The translations under genes were made by a program, and so were the position numbers. The notes beneath the pieces are model-generated. The model searched no databases. It had not been told where the DNA came from and saw nothing but the letters and a program-made list of their open reading frames with translations. A DNA stretch of 64,000 nt from Cryptomeria japonica (lineage: Eukaryota > Streptophyta > Pinopsida > Cupressales > Cupressaceae), in assembly GCF_030272615.1 (NCBI RefSeq), contig NC_081411.1, positions 837,546,136-837,610,135 of the forward strand, given 5' to 3'. Shown here piece after piece: positions 11,598 to 22,230 of this stretch. Within the stretch, counting starts at the first letter, position 1. Each line of letters starts with the position of its first letter.

Positions 11598-11869
11598 TAC
11601 AAATATCAATGCCTCTGATTGCTGTTGTGATTAGTGAATAGGAATCCTAGTTTACATTACCAAGTATTCACCATGCTCTCTTTGTTCTCAGCATGTTGCT
11701 GGTTTCCCTTTGCCAGTCACATAATTCTTCCTCTTTGATAGAAATGCCAAATTGAAAGTAAAACATGTAATTTCAAATATTCACTATGCATCAACAACAT
11801 ACTGCAACTTGATGCTCCCCCTATGGAATACATCCACTTCTTCATCAAACCATGTAAAATTTTAAAAGT

Positions 11870-13205
11870 AATTAGGGGACTGATGTAATCAGCATCATGC
11901 TCAACTAACTTCATGAAGAGGGACAACCCCCAAGTGACTTCTAAGATACTCAAAAGTAGTCTTAGGTAGAGGTTTGGTAAAGATATCTACAAGCTACTCT
12001 TGGGTAGAAACATGCTCTAAGATAACATCTTTACTTTGAACTTTTTCCCTCAAGAAGTGATACTTCAATTCAATGTGCTTGGTGCGAGCGTGCAAAACAA
12101 GATTCTTAGAAATATTAATAGCACTTGTATTATCAGATAAAATACATATAGGTTCTAAGATCTTCATCTTAAAACCTTCCAAAATGTGCCTCATCCAAAT
12201 AGCTTGTGTGCAATTCATATAAGTTGCAACATACTCAGCTTCAGTAGTAGATTGTGAAGTACAACTCTGCTTCTTACTACTCCATGAAACTAGTTTTCCT
12301 CCTAGAAAGAATGCTCCACCAGTAGTACTTTTTTGGTCATCAATATTCCCACCCAATCAGCATCTATGTATGCCTTCAAATCAAAGTTTCCTCCATATGG
12401 ATACCACAATCCATAGTCAACTATACCTTTCAGATATCTAAAAATTCTCTTTGTTGCTATCAGGTGTGCTTCCTTTGATTTCTTCTGAAATATTGCAACT
12501 ATACCAACCACATGGGCAATATCCAGTCTGCTATGAACAACATAGTGGAATTTGCCAATCATTGACCTATATTCCTTTTCATCAACAACCTTAGATGCAT
12601 CCTCCTTGAACAATTTACAACTTGTAACCATTGGTGTTCCAACTAGTTTACAATAACTCATGCCAAAAGTCTTCAAAACCTCTTTCACATACTTATATTG
12701 AGTAATTAAAATACCATTCTTCATTTGTTGTATTTGCAAGCCTATGGAAAATTTTATTTTCCCTACTAAAGACATCTCAAACTCATTCTTCATTTCATCT
12801 GCAAAACTGTTGCTCATGACATCATTACCTCCAAATATAATATCATCAAAAAATACTTCACTAACTAGTATTTCATCTCCTTCCGACTTGAGATAAATAT
12901 TACTATCATCACTAGTTCTTGCAAATCCTATCTTCATCAGATGTGTATGAAGCCATTCATACCATGCTCTAGGTGCCTTCTTTAATCCATACAAAGCTTT
13001 ATGCAATCTGTATACCATGTCTTTCTCATCTGTTAATCCATAACCATCAGGTTGTTCTATGTATACCTCTTCTTCCAATATCCCATTCAAAAATATAGAC
13101 TTAACATCCATCTGGTATACCTTGAACTTCTTATGGGCTACAAATGCAACTAAATTTCGTACTCCTTCCAATCTTGCTACTAGTGCACAAGTTTCTCCAT
13201 AATCC
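11870..13205 (-). pseudogene. pol: Cop3 RT and RNase H, downstream part of split pol
   Basis: On the minus strand, from 13205 downward: [30 protein letters not shown], a damaged YVDD (reads FFDDIIFGG), and GLQIQQMK. Then RNase [37 protein letters not shown] frameshift near 12302-12356 separates RT from RNase H, and a TAG replaces Gln in QLVDIF. The RT begins abruptly at 13205 because NA1 is inserted there; the preceding residues ([13 protein letters not shown]) are at 61428-61480. Confidence 0.9.
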
Positions 13206-14094
13206 TATTGGAATTATACACTTAGATGAGAATGGTAGATGTTTTCATTGATGGAATCTAAGTGGCAACAAGGTTCAACATGGTTCATAGATTATATTGG
13301 CAAAAGACTTCATATACCAGCACCGATAGATACAACAAGTTTTATTCACACTGTCATCCAATTTAAATTGGCAACAAATCTTACTACCATCCAAAGACGA
13401 CTTGGAAATAATATTGTTTATGTAATGTAAATTGTAATTTTATAGCCAACATGATGTATTGCAAGGACTCACATATGTATGAGATCTTGTAGGTTACTTG
13501 GTTAGGAGTTGTATGTGAAGGAATGTAATGAAATGTGTGTATGTAAGCGGTATATGTGATAAGATAGGGATATGATATGAGATAATTATATATGTACTTT
13601 GATGTATTTATTTTTAGAGAGAATAAGAAGCCGAGCAGAGCAAAGACTATTCTGTGAAAGTAGAATCATTTACCAGCAAGGTTTTTGGTAGAGGTATCAG
13701 ACAAAGCTTAAACTGGTATTGAATTCAGCATTGTAGATGCTATTTTGAAGGAGTACATTGTTATTAGATTTAACTATCCAATTGTATAGTCAGTGGGACT
13801 CAATTTTTGTTGTTGAGTAGTGAGCTCTATGTAGTTGGCCTTCCTGCATGTGTAGGCCCCTATAGTACTAAGTAATATTTATTCATATTGGCCAGTGAGT
13901 AAATATTGTGGGTCACAAATCCCATGGAGGTTTTTCCCTTATTGGGTTTCCTTGCCAAAATATCTGTTATGGTGTGCATTGATGCTGATTCTTTAGTTAT
14001 AAAGTTTCAAATAAGTTTAAATCTTTCATCTACTAGTTAGACACCTATTCACCCCCCCCTCTTAGTTTCTTTGGGGTTAGCCAAATATCTAACA
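13206..14094 (+). repeat. NA1 5' LTR (889 bp)
   Basis: It begins TATTGG (a mutated TGTTGG) and ends ATCTAACA. It matches the 3' LTR at 60485 along its length, with scattered substitutions. CCTGCATGTGTAGG at 13853-13866 is a decayed copy of a palindrome intact in NA2. Confidence 0.9.
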
Positions 14095-14096
14095 AT

Positions 14097-14108
14097 TGGT
14101 ATCAAAGC
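14097..14108 (+). promoter_or_regulatory. NA1 primer-binding site (initiator Met tRNA)
   Basis: TGGTATCAAAGC lies two bases after the LTR and matches the usual plant TGGTATCAGAGC with one mismatch. Confidence 0.85.
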
Positions 14109-14165
14109 CTAGTCCTCTATTTGCAAAAGCCTAACAACTTTAGGAAGATTCTAAAACTAGTACCG

Positions 14166-14783
14166 ATGGAAAGTTTGAGACAATAGTTGGAAGGAGCTCT
14201 TGAAGATTTTGATGCAGAAAAATTAAAGAATATCGAACTGGAAGATGAACTCATAACTGCTCGAGAATTCATCAAAGCACTACAAGAAAACTTGGCCAGG
14301 GCACAAAATAAGAGAAAATAATTACATGAGAAACTGCAAAAACAAGATGATGAAGAAAAATAAACTCTTAGAGATATTGCAGAGAAACTGAAACAAGAGA
14401 ACAATAACATGAAGAATGGGATGCAATATTTAACCATGAGACTATGTAAGGATATTGAAGATAGAAAGAAGAATGAGAAAGATTTAACCAAAAGACTTAA
14501 TGAAAGATCAGATGAATCTCTAAGGCTTAGTTATGAAAATGATATGCTTAAAACTGACTTGATTCACATTGCAACATGATAAAGAGGAACTTATGAGACA
14601 AGTTAGCACTCTGGAAAGTGAGTTGGTTGCTACAAATGAATACAAAGACAAATTCAAAAAGAGTTCAGACAAGCTTGATGATATGCTGAAAACTCAAAAA
14701 CCTGATGGAGACACAGTTGGACTTGGATTTGAACATGGAGAAAGTTTTGGAAGTGCAAACGATCATGATCACAACAAACCGGT
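14166..14783 (+). pseudogene. gag: NA1 gag, N-terminal part
   Basis: The start ATG matches that of NA2 gag. The protein is Lys/Glu-rich and strongly predicted by eye as coiled coil (LEDELITAREFIKALQEN, EIEDRKKNEKDL-type heptads), ending with TVGLGFEHGESFGSAN. Stops include TAG at 14184-14186, and a frameshift lies just before 14569. It breaks off at 14783 where NA2 is inserted and resumes at 21456. I do not see the common copia Gag (UBN2-type) domain, so particle assembly may depend on this coiled coil or on the helper Gag. Confidence 0.8.
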
Positions 14784-14851
14784 TGTTGGCATATGGACAC
14801 TCCAATGAGACATTGTGTGTGATTGAAGGTTTTTTCATTGATGGCAACCTT

Positions 14852-14965
14852 GCAATCCTATGGTACTAGCAAGACATTATACCGGCAAAGCACTATACAA
14901 GCAACCTGGCAATCCTATGGCACCGGTAAGACATTATACCGGCAAAGTATAACATAGGCAAGATA
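14852..14965 (+). repeat. 57-bp tandem duplication inside the NA2 LTR
   Basis: GCAATCC begins at 14852 and 14909, each followed by a GGCAAAG-containing unit with ACATTATACCGG. The 3' LTR has the same 57-bp step (20640 and 20697), so the duplication predates this insertion. Confidence 0.8.
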
Positions 14966-15129
14966 ATGCACCAGCATCAGAAGATCAATCTACACCAGCA
15001 CTGGCACATAAGATGTACACCGACACAGAATGGAATATGTATACCGGCACAGAGGCCGACAGGATTTTTGATATGTAATATTTTGTTTATCATTGTAAGC
15101 CGACTTGGCAAATTGTAAAATGACTCTTG

Positions 15130-15139
15130 TATATAAAAG
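15130..15139 (+). promoter_or_regulatory. LTR TATA box of NA2
   Basis: TATATAAAAG occurs at the same LTR offset in the 3' copy (20918-20927). It is the likely core promoter for the genomic RNA, with U3 upstream. Confidence 0.65.
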
Positions 15140-15665
15140 AGATCATTGTAGATATTTGCAGGATATGGATAGAATGCAATAAATAAATTATAAGGTAGAC
15201 CTAATGTACGAATTGTAGGTCAAGGGTATATGTAAAGAACAGAGCAAGAACTGGTACTGAATCTGGCATTGAAGATGCTATTGTAAAGCAGTACAAAATA
15301 TTGGATTTGTGTAAATCCTCATTGTAAGTCAGTGTGACTTCTTATTGAGCAGTGAGCTCTAGGCAGTTGGCCTTCCTGCATGTGCAGGCCCCTATTGTAA
15401 GTAATATTCTCTTATCAGCCAACAAGTGAATATTGTGGGTCACAAATCCCACCGAGGTTTTTCCCACACCGGGTTTCCTCGTTAAACATCTTGTGTTATG
15501 GTGTTCTTTTCATGTGGATGCTTTTGATTCTGTTATTTACATTAATTCTTGCATATTGGTATACTGTTACTTTGTATTCTGCACATTCAATTTTAAGAAA
15601 ATTACATTACCGGTTAGATACTGATTCACCCCCCCCCTCTCAGTATATGTGGGAACCCTAACAAT

Positions 15666-15677
15666 TGGTATCAGAGC
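15666..15677 (+). promoter_or_regulatory. NA2 primer-binding site (initiator Met tRNA)
   Basis: TGGTATCAGAGC, a full match to the standard plant site, lies two bases after the LTR. Confidence 0.95.
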
Positions 15678-15734
15678 TTGGTCCTCTATTTTCAAAAGCC
15701 TAACAACTTGAGGAATATCTTGACACCGGTAAAG

Positions 15735-16829
15735 ATGGAAAATCTGATGAAGCAACTTGAAGGAGCTCTTATTGACTATGATGCAGAGAAGTTGAAAAAT
15801 ATTAAATTAGAAGATGATTTAAAAGTAGCTTAGGACATTATTTAGGCACTTCAAGAAAATCTTACTATTACAAGAAACAAGAGAAGAGAACTTTGTGAAA
15901 AATTGCAAAATGAAAATGATGAAAAGGAATCACTAAATGATATGATAAGCAAATTGAAACAAGAGATCATGACAACAATAAATGAAATGCAGGATATGAC
16001 TATGAGATTCTGTAAAGAGATTGAGGACAGAAAGAAGAATGAAGAAGAATTGACTAGAAAACTAAGTGATGCAGCAAATGAGAACACAAGACTTAGCTAT
16101 GAAAATGATATGTTGAAGATAGATCTGATGCATACTCAAAATGACTCGAATGAACTAATGAGACAAAAAAAGATCTTGGAAAGGGAATTGGAAACTGCAA
16201 ATCAACACAAAGAAAAATTCAAGAAAAGCTCAGAAGAACTTGGTACCTTATTGAAGAATCAAAAACCCAAAGGTGACAATTCAAGAGTTGGATTTGAAGT
16301 TGGAGAAAGCTCCGGTACTGCAAATACCCAGGATCAAAGCAAACCAGTAAGACCCTCTAATACTTACAAATTCAATGGAAAATGCTTTAACTATAATAAA
16401 TATGGTCATAGGGCAAATGAATGTAGATCTAGAAATTATCAGAACATCAATCCTCCCACTGGTCAATGCACCAAATGCAACAAAATTGGTCATAACTCTG
16501 AAAATTGCAGAATGAATGTAAGATGTTATGTTTGTGGAAGATTTGGTCATTTATCAAATAAATGCAGAACACAAACCGGCATAGGTTATGGGAAAGCTAT
16601 TCAGAAAAATAATGTAACTTGTTATGCATGTAACAAGATTGGTCATATTGCTAAATTATGTAGAAGTAAAGGTACACAGGTAGATAACAAAGGTACTAGC
16701 TTGAAAGGTAAAGAAAAGGTTGAAGAGGTTAAGCAAGAATTTTCAAAGCAATGGATTAGAAAAGGTGATCTAAATATTGGGGTTACTCCTCCACTGGTAG
16801 ACTCAACAAATGCTTCACTGGAAGAATAA
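15735..16829 (+). pseudogene. gag: NA2 gag with four tandem zinc knuckles
   Basis: The frame has about 365 codons. Residues 1-200 form a Lys/Glu-rich coiled-coil region; two stops occur near codons 32 and 37, after which the frame is open from 15903 to 16829. About residues 215-315 hold four CCHC modules: CFNYNKYGHRANEC (second Cys replaced by Tyr), CTKCNKIGHNSENC, CYVCGRFGHLSNKC and CYACNKIGHIAKLC. CCHC modules bind RNA for packaging; most copia Gags have one or two. A basic tail follows. The start is supported by the matching ATG in NA1. The terminal TAA lies 364 bp before ORF2, so ORF2 must be expressed separately. Confidence 0.88.
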
Positions 16830-17193
16830 GATGATGCTCCACCAATAGGATAGAGTAATGCTCCACTGGAAGGATGTTCTTCATCAAATTGAAGAAAATT
16901 ATCTTGAGGGTTTGGCAATTTAATGACACGTGCTATTATTCCCTCAGTTAGAGAAAAGAAGTTGAAAATCCTTCATTACTAGCAAATAAAGTTGAGTTAA
17001 TACATTATTGGCAAACAATTAATGTGGTAGGTAGTAGAAAAGACTATAAAATAAGGTTTTCAGCTCCATTTCATTTCACCGTGAATTCAAACTTTTAGAG
17101 AGTGTGAAGATTTCTGAGCTAAGGCATTTGAGCAAAGAGGCAAAGCACTTCAGCAATCAATCCATCCAAAGGTAGAAAAAGGTATTTATCATC
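16830..17193 (+). other. NA2 gag-ORF2 spacer
   Basis: There is no coding signal. AGGTATTTATC directly upstream of the ORF2 ATG is also present before the NA1 ORF2 ATG (around 22219-22230), so the junction is conserved. A splice acceptor or internal initiation site could lie here. Confidence 0.5.
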
Positions 17194-20100
17194 ATGGCAT
17201 CCTCCTCTGCACTTGAAATCATAGCAAACCCTATAGTAGTCGAGGTTATAAAATGACCTAGGCCCATGTTTTAGCTAGTTCCCGAAGTAGCTAAGAAAGA
17301 TGACAACATAGGTGCTTTTTCCCAAATTCCAAAGGGTGTTGTTTATGCAAAAGACCCTAGAATGTATATTCATTGCAACATAGAGGAATTAGGTGATGAA
17401 TAAATCAAAGACATGTATAAATCTATTATATGTGACAATGCCAGAAATGTGAAGCCTGAACATAAAATTGTTGAAACCCTAGGATTCATTGAAATCCTCA
17501 GTGTTCCTGAATTTCCCAAGGAAGTGGTTAGGATAGTTCTTAGCAGGGTACATGGCTCATTCTTTTGGCTTGACTCAGTGCATAAAATTACCAAGACAGC
17601 TGTGAAAGTAGTAATAGGGTTACCTTCCACCGGTACCAGACCTGACAAAACCAAGAAGGTCTCCAATGACCTAGTAACAAACTTAACTGGTGCAACATTC
17701 GACAAGAGATCATTGAGGGTTAATGATGTGACTGATACAAATGTTAGATTTGTTAGCATGATTCTAGGTTACAAAGCAACTCATGCAAATAGGCATAACT
17801 ATGTTTCCAATTTATGCATAAAGAGTGCTTATGACATGGTTAAGGACAATGTGAAAATTGATATATGTGAATGGTTAAAAGATGAGTTAATTGACAATTT
17901 GGCAAAAATCAAGAAGGATAAGAAAGGAACCTTTAGATTTGGAAATTTACTTGTATGCTTAATGCTACATATAACCAAACAGGCTCCCAGTATAGGCAAC
18001 AAGGATTTTGGATTTGACATACCGGTAGGAAAACAATTGTCTGACTTATTCAACAACATGGGTGAAAACAAAGAAAAGAATATCCATGAGTATTTTCAAG
18101 CACTAAAGGTCAGAATGAATAAGAGGATCAGACTATCATAGGAAACTGTCAACAAATACAAGGATGATATATGTTTTGTAATAAAAAAGGATGAGATCTG
18201 GATGGAAGTAGTCATCCCAAGAACAATCTAGGTTACAGAGATGGGGTATGAAACAAATGACCACATACTGGAAACTTATGCCAAAGCACTTATGTAAGCC
18301 TCCTATGAACCAAAGAAAGAAGTATTTAGTAGTGTTGAGCACATCGAAAGTCAAATTCAATCTAAAAAGAGAGTAAAGAAAGTGGAGGCATCTGTGAGGA
18401 AAGGAACCAGGAAAGAAAAAGCCTTAAAAGATGATGTATTAAAGAAAACCGGCATAACAGAAGAAGAGTTGGCAGCCCAACAACCTGAAACTCATCTATC
18501 ACCAGTAGATACCTCCTTAGAAGGAGATATGCCAACAACTTTCAAAAGAGTTGTTAGGAAAAGAGACCCCTCACTGGTATCCACTCCTTCACCAAAAAGG
18601 ACAAGACAAAAGCAACAAGCAGTAAGGTCTCCAGTCAAGAAAGCCACACCTAAGAAAAAGCTAACCCCCAAAAAGAAGAAGACAGACACTGACTTGGCCC
18701 CTTTTGACATATTACTGAATGAGATCATAGAGGAAGGTAAATTGAAAAACATAGGGAAAATCTATGACACCCTATCAGAAGATGAGAAAGGACAAGTTGA
18801 GGAAAGTGTTATACTACACATGGACATGTATAAAAAGTTTTTGATGCAAGTCCTAAATGAAATTCCTAATGAATTATATAAAAGACTTGAGGCTAGAAGG
18901 CAAGGAATAATTGAGTTGGACAAGAAAATTAAAATAGAAAAATTACTTGCAGTATACCTGGTCAACTCACCTAAGGAAATTGATGATTTGATAGCTTAGG
19001 CCAACCAGACAGTCTTTTCCACTGCACACCAGCAAATATCATTAATGGCAGGTAGAGTTACTAAAGTTTCAACTGAAATAGAAGATGGCTGGGATAGATT
19101 CTTGGTTGAAAAAGAAAAACAAGAAGAATATATGAATCCCAAGCCCATTTCGGTATATCAAAAGGACAAAGGGAAAGGTAAAGTTGGTGGACCGCCAGGT
19201 ATCAAGATTAGAGACAACTTACCCCCACCTCCTTAAATACTCCACCAGTAAAAACAACTGCAGAAGATCAATCAGCAACTAAGAGCATGGACACAGAGGA
19301 TAATAATCCTAATCCTGAAGTCCTATATATTGTGAATGTTAATACTCAAAAAATCAACATAGTGGTAGATAAGGATACCACAGATAAATTTGATAACAAA
19401 GAGCAACCGGCAACAGGAAACAAAGAGCAACCGACAGTAGATTTAGAGAAAAAGATGGATTCTGGAACACAAACAGAGCAACCACTAGAATAGACTCCAC
19501 CGGTAAGAAATTATGCAGGTAAAACTATGCTTAAAGAGATGGAGACACAAACAGACCTACTAGAGGTCAATACCAGCATGGTCCCCTCCACCGACACTCA
19601 GTTTATTGGGTCACCATCAAATGTAACAAAGGTATTGCTTGAATCTATCAAGAAAACAACTGATTATTGCTCACAAGCCTATAAAGCGATAGATGATTCA
19701 ATTCTAGTTTTGAAATTAACAGCTCCCAATTGTAATATAGCCAACAAAGATTCTTTAGGACAATTGGATACACTTTGTAAATATATTTCTAGAAATTTTG
19801 AGCAAACAAAGGTAGAACTGTAAAGGAAAGTATAGAAAAAGAGAAACAAAAATTCTTTTAGGAAGGAATAAAGAAGTGTAACAGGGAATTTGACACACTT
19901 CTACCAGAACTGTGCAATTTCTTGAAAGAGTACAAAACTCTGTACAAAGACACCTATAAGATAAAATTTTTGACCACAGATGTAGACAAAAAGATGAGCA
20001 AGGTACAGGAAGAGATCAATAAACTGGTTGATAATTTTGTTAACTCACCCAATACACTATCAGTTTTTGAGGAAAAGATAACAAATTTTGAGGAAGAACT

Positions 20101-20377
20101 GCTCAAATTAGAAAGAGAAAAAGAGAAAATAATAAACAAGGCTAAAATTTTGAGATCTAAACTAAGTCCAGGATTGGACTATTTAGCATCTCTGTGTAAG
20201 GAAATCTTAGAGGCTCTAACACAGGGTAGCAAGACACCAGCAGAGCACTTGCAGCATCTCACCGGTATAGTATAAAGAACTGAGATAGCAATAAAGGAGA
20301 GCAAGAAGTTTATGGATGGTATAAACTTAATTTTGGGAGACATTCTTCAGATAATAACTACCCAGCTACAAGGTTGA
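17194..20377 (+). pseudogene. NA2 ORF2: large protein of unknown function in place of pol
   Basis: About 1,060 codons with a few stops. Frame 1 runs 17194-19236, then frameshifts. Residues 1-290 are an ordered domain with blocks also found in NA1: YIHCNIE, LSRVHGSFFWLDS, RSLRVNDVTD, ICEWLKDELI and FRFGNLLVCLML. About residues 390-500 are basic and Ser/Pro/Lys-rich (SPVKKATPKKKLTPKKKK), possibly a nuclear-localisation or nucleic-acid-binding segment. After a helical block (LLNEIIEEGKL...LEARRQ) the protein is acidic, then ends in coiled coil (19922-20180). I see no YxDD, DSG or integrase signature. The N-terminal domain loosely recalls uncharacterised ORFs of other plant retroelements (putative plant transposon protein type); that likeness is from memory and weak. 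Confidence 0.75.
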
Positions 20378-20427
20378 GGTTATAAATTGGTACAACTCAA
20401 AATCTACTAACCTTTGTCATTGATGCC

Positions 20428-20570
20428 AAAGGGGGAGTAGTAGATGAGAAAATTCAAAACACAGGGATCACATGCTCAGGGTGAGCTCTCACATTTTTGA
20501 TAATATACACATTTTTGGATATCTTTTTGAAATTTCTCATGAGTGTTGCCATCAATGCCAAAGGGGGAGA
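20428..20570 (+). promoter_or_regulatory. NA2 doubled polypurine tract
   Basis: AAAGGGGGAG occurs at 20428-20437 and again at 20560-20569, each preceded by an ATTGATGCC or ATCAATGCC word. The second adjoins the 3' LTR and should prime plus-strand synthesis. NA1 has the same doublet at similar spacing. Confidence 0.85.
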
Positions 20571-20571
20571 T

Positions 20572-21450
20572 TGTTGGCATATGGAAACTCCAATGAGACA
20601 TTGTGTGTGATTGAAGGTTTTGTCATTGATGGCAACCTTGCAATCTTATGGCACCGGCAAGACATTATATCAACAAAGCATTATACAGGCAACCTTGCAA
20701 TCCTATGGCACCGGCAAGACATTATACTGGCAAAGTATAACACAGGCAAGATAATGCACCGACATCAAAAGATCAATCTACACCAGCACCGGCACAGAAG
20801 ATGTACACCGACACGGAAGGAAATATGTATATCGACACAGAGGCCGACAAGATTTTTGATATGTAATATTTTGTTTATCATTGTAAGCTGACTTGGAAAA
20901 TTGTAAAATGACTCTTGTATATAAAAGAGATCATTGTAGATATTTGTAGGATATGGATAGAATGCAATAAATAAATTATAAGGCAGACCTAATGTGCAAA
21001 TTGTAGGTCAAGGGTATATGTAAAGAACAGAGCAAGAACTGGTACTGAATCTGGCATTGAAGATGCTATTGTAAAGTGGTACAGAATATTGGATTTGTGT
21101 AAATCCTCATTGTAAGTTAGTGTGACTTCTTATTGAGCAGTGAGCTTTAGGCAGTTGGCCTTCTTGCATGTGCAGGCCCCTATTGTAAGTAATATTCTCT
21201 TATCGGCCAGTAAGTGAATATTGTGGGTCACAAATCCCACTGAGGTTTTTCCCACACCGGGTTTCCTCATTAAACATCTTGTGTTATGGTGTTCTTTTCA
21301 TGTGGATGCTTTTGATTCTGTTATTTGCATTAATTCTTGCATACCGGTATACTGTTACTTTGTATTCTGCATATTCAATTTTAAGAAAATTACATTACCG
21401 GTCAGATACTGATTCACCCCCCCGTCTCAGTATCTGTGGGAACCCTAACA
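20572..21450 (+). repeat. NA2 3' LTR (879 bp)
   Basis: TGTTGG ... CCTAACA, one base shorter than the 5' copy. Its CATTGATGGCAAC (20624-20636) is the exact inverse of GTTGCCATCAATG (20545-20557) before the polypurine tract. The U5 palindrome is decayed to CTTGCATGTGCAGG. Confidence 0.95.
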
Positions 21451-21897
21451 CCGGTAAGGAAACCTAATGCTTATAAATTCAATGGCAAATGTTTTAATTG
21501 CAACAAATTTGGTCATATAGAAAATCAGTATAGATTTAGTAATAATCAGAATACAAACTCATCCACTGATCAATGTTTCAAATGCAATAAACATGGTCAT
21601 AACTCAAACAATTACAGAATGAATGTAAAATTCTATGTTAGTGGTAGATTTGGAGATCTATCTAATCAATGCAGAACTCAAACCAAGCAAGGTTATGGAA
21701 AAGCTATTCAAAGAAACAATGTAACCTATTATGCCTGCAACAAGATTTTGTAGAAGCAAGAATGTACCAACAAACAACAAAGGATCTAATGACAAAGGTA
21801 AGGAAAAGGTGAATCAAATCAAGCAAGAATTCACTAAACAATGGGTTAGGAAGAGAGATCAAAGAAATGATGATTATGGCTCTACACCAACAAAATA
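21451..21897 (+). pseudogene. gag: NA1 gag, zinc-knuckle part after the NA2 insertion
   Basis: The frame resumes right after the target duplication with RKPNAYKFNGKCFNC, matching the corresponding region of NA2 Gag. The first knuckle is complete (CFNCNKFGH...), though its last Cys is Tyr. The second has lost its last Cys, and the third its second Cys. About 18-19 bp are deleted in the fourth, giving a shift to a stop at about 21752. The basic tail (KEKVNQIKQEFTKQW) continues in another frame to a stop near 21897. Confidence 0.8.
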
Positions 21898-22230
21898 GAG
21901 TAATCCTGCATCGATAAGAGATTGTTCATCTATGTAAGGAATAATCCTTAGGGGTAAGGCAACTAATTCAAGATCATACATTTTACCCTCAGATGGTGGT
22001 ATGAAGTCATAATTCTTCTTTACCGACAAATATGTTGAATATTCACTTAACCAACGAAGCATTTATTATGGTTGTAAGTTAACTTTTTGGTTATAAAGCA
22101 CTATAATTTCTCATTTTGATTCACCAAAGCATTCAAGCATTCAAAGAGCACATAAGTTGAGAATTCAAAAAGTGAAGCAGCAAGAATTTTTTAGGGCATT
22201 TTAGGTTTTCAGTTAAAAGGTATTTATCTT

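Larger units (their letters stand above)
14784..15663 (+). repeat. NA2 5' LTR (880 bp)
   Basis: TGTTGG ... CCTAACA. It contains a 57-bp internal duplication, a TATA box at 15130, and the palindrome CCTGCATGTGCAGG at 15375-15388 in the region expected to be U5. Confidence 0.95.
14784..21450 (+). mobile_element. NA2: complete non-autonomous copia-like element (6667 bp)
   Basis: LTRs at 14784-15663 and 20572-21450 are flanked by CCGGT at 14779-14783 and 21451-21455. It contains a perfect initiator-Met primer site, gag, ORF2 and two polypurine tracts, but no pol domain of any kind. It lies in the gag of its relative NA1, in the same orientation, and the NA1 frame resumes immediately after it. 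LTR differences are mostly transitions at a level of a few percent by eye, so it is among the younger insertions here. Confidence 0.95.

Noticed and set aside
14117-14491. Minus-strand Ser/Phe-rich ORF opposite NA1 gag
   Set aside because: It is the mirror of a Lys/Glu-rich coiled coil; hydrophobicity is a complement artefact.
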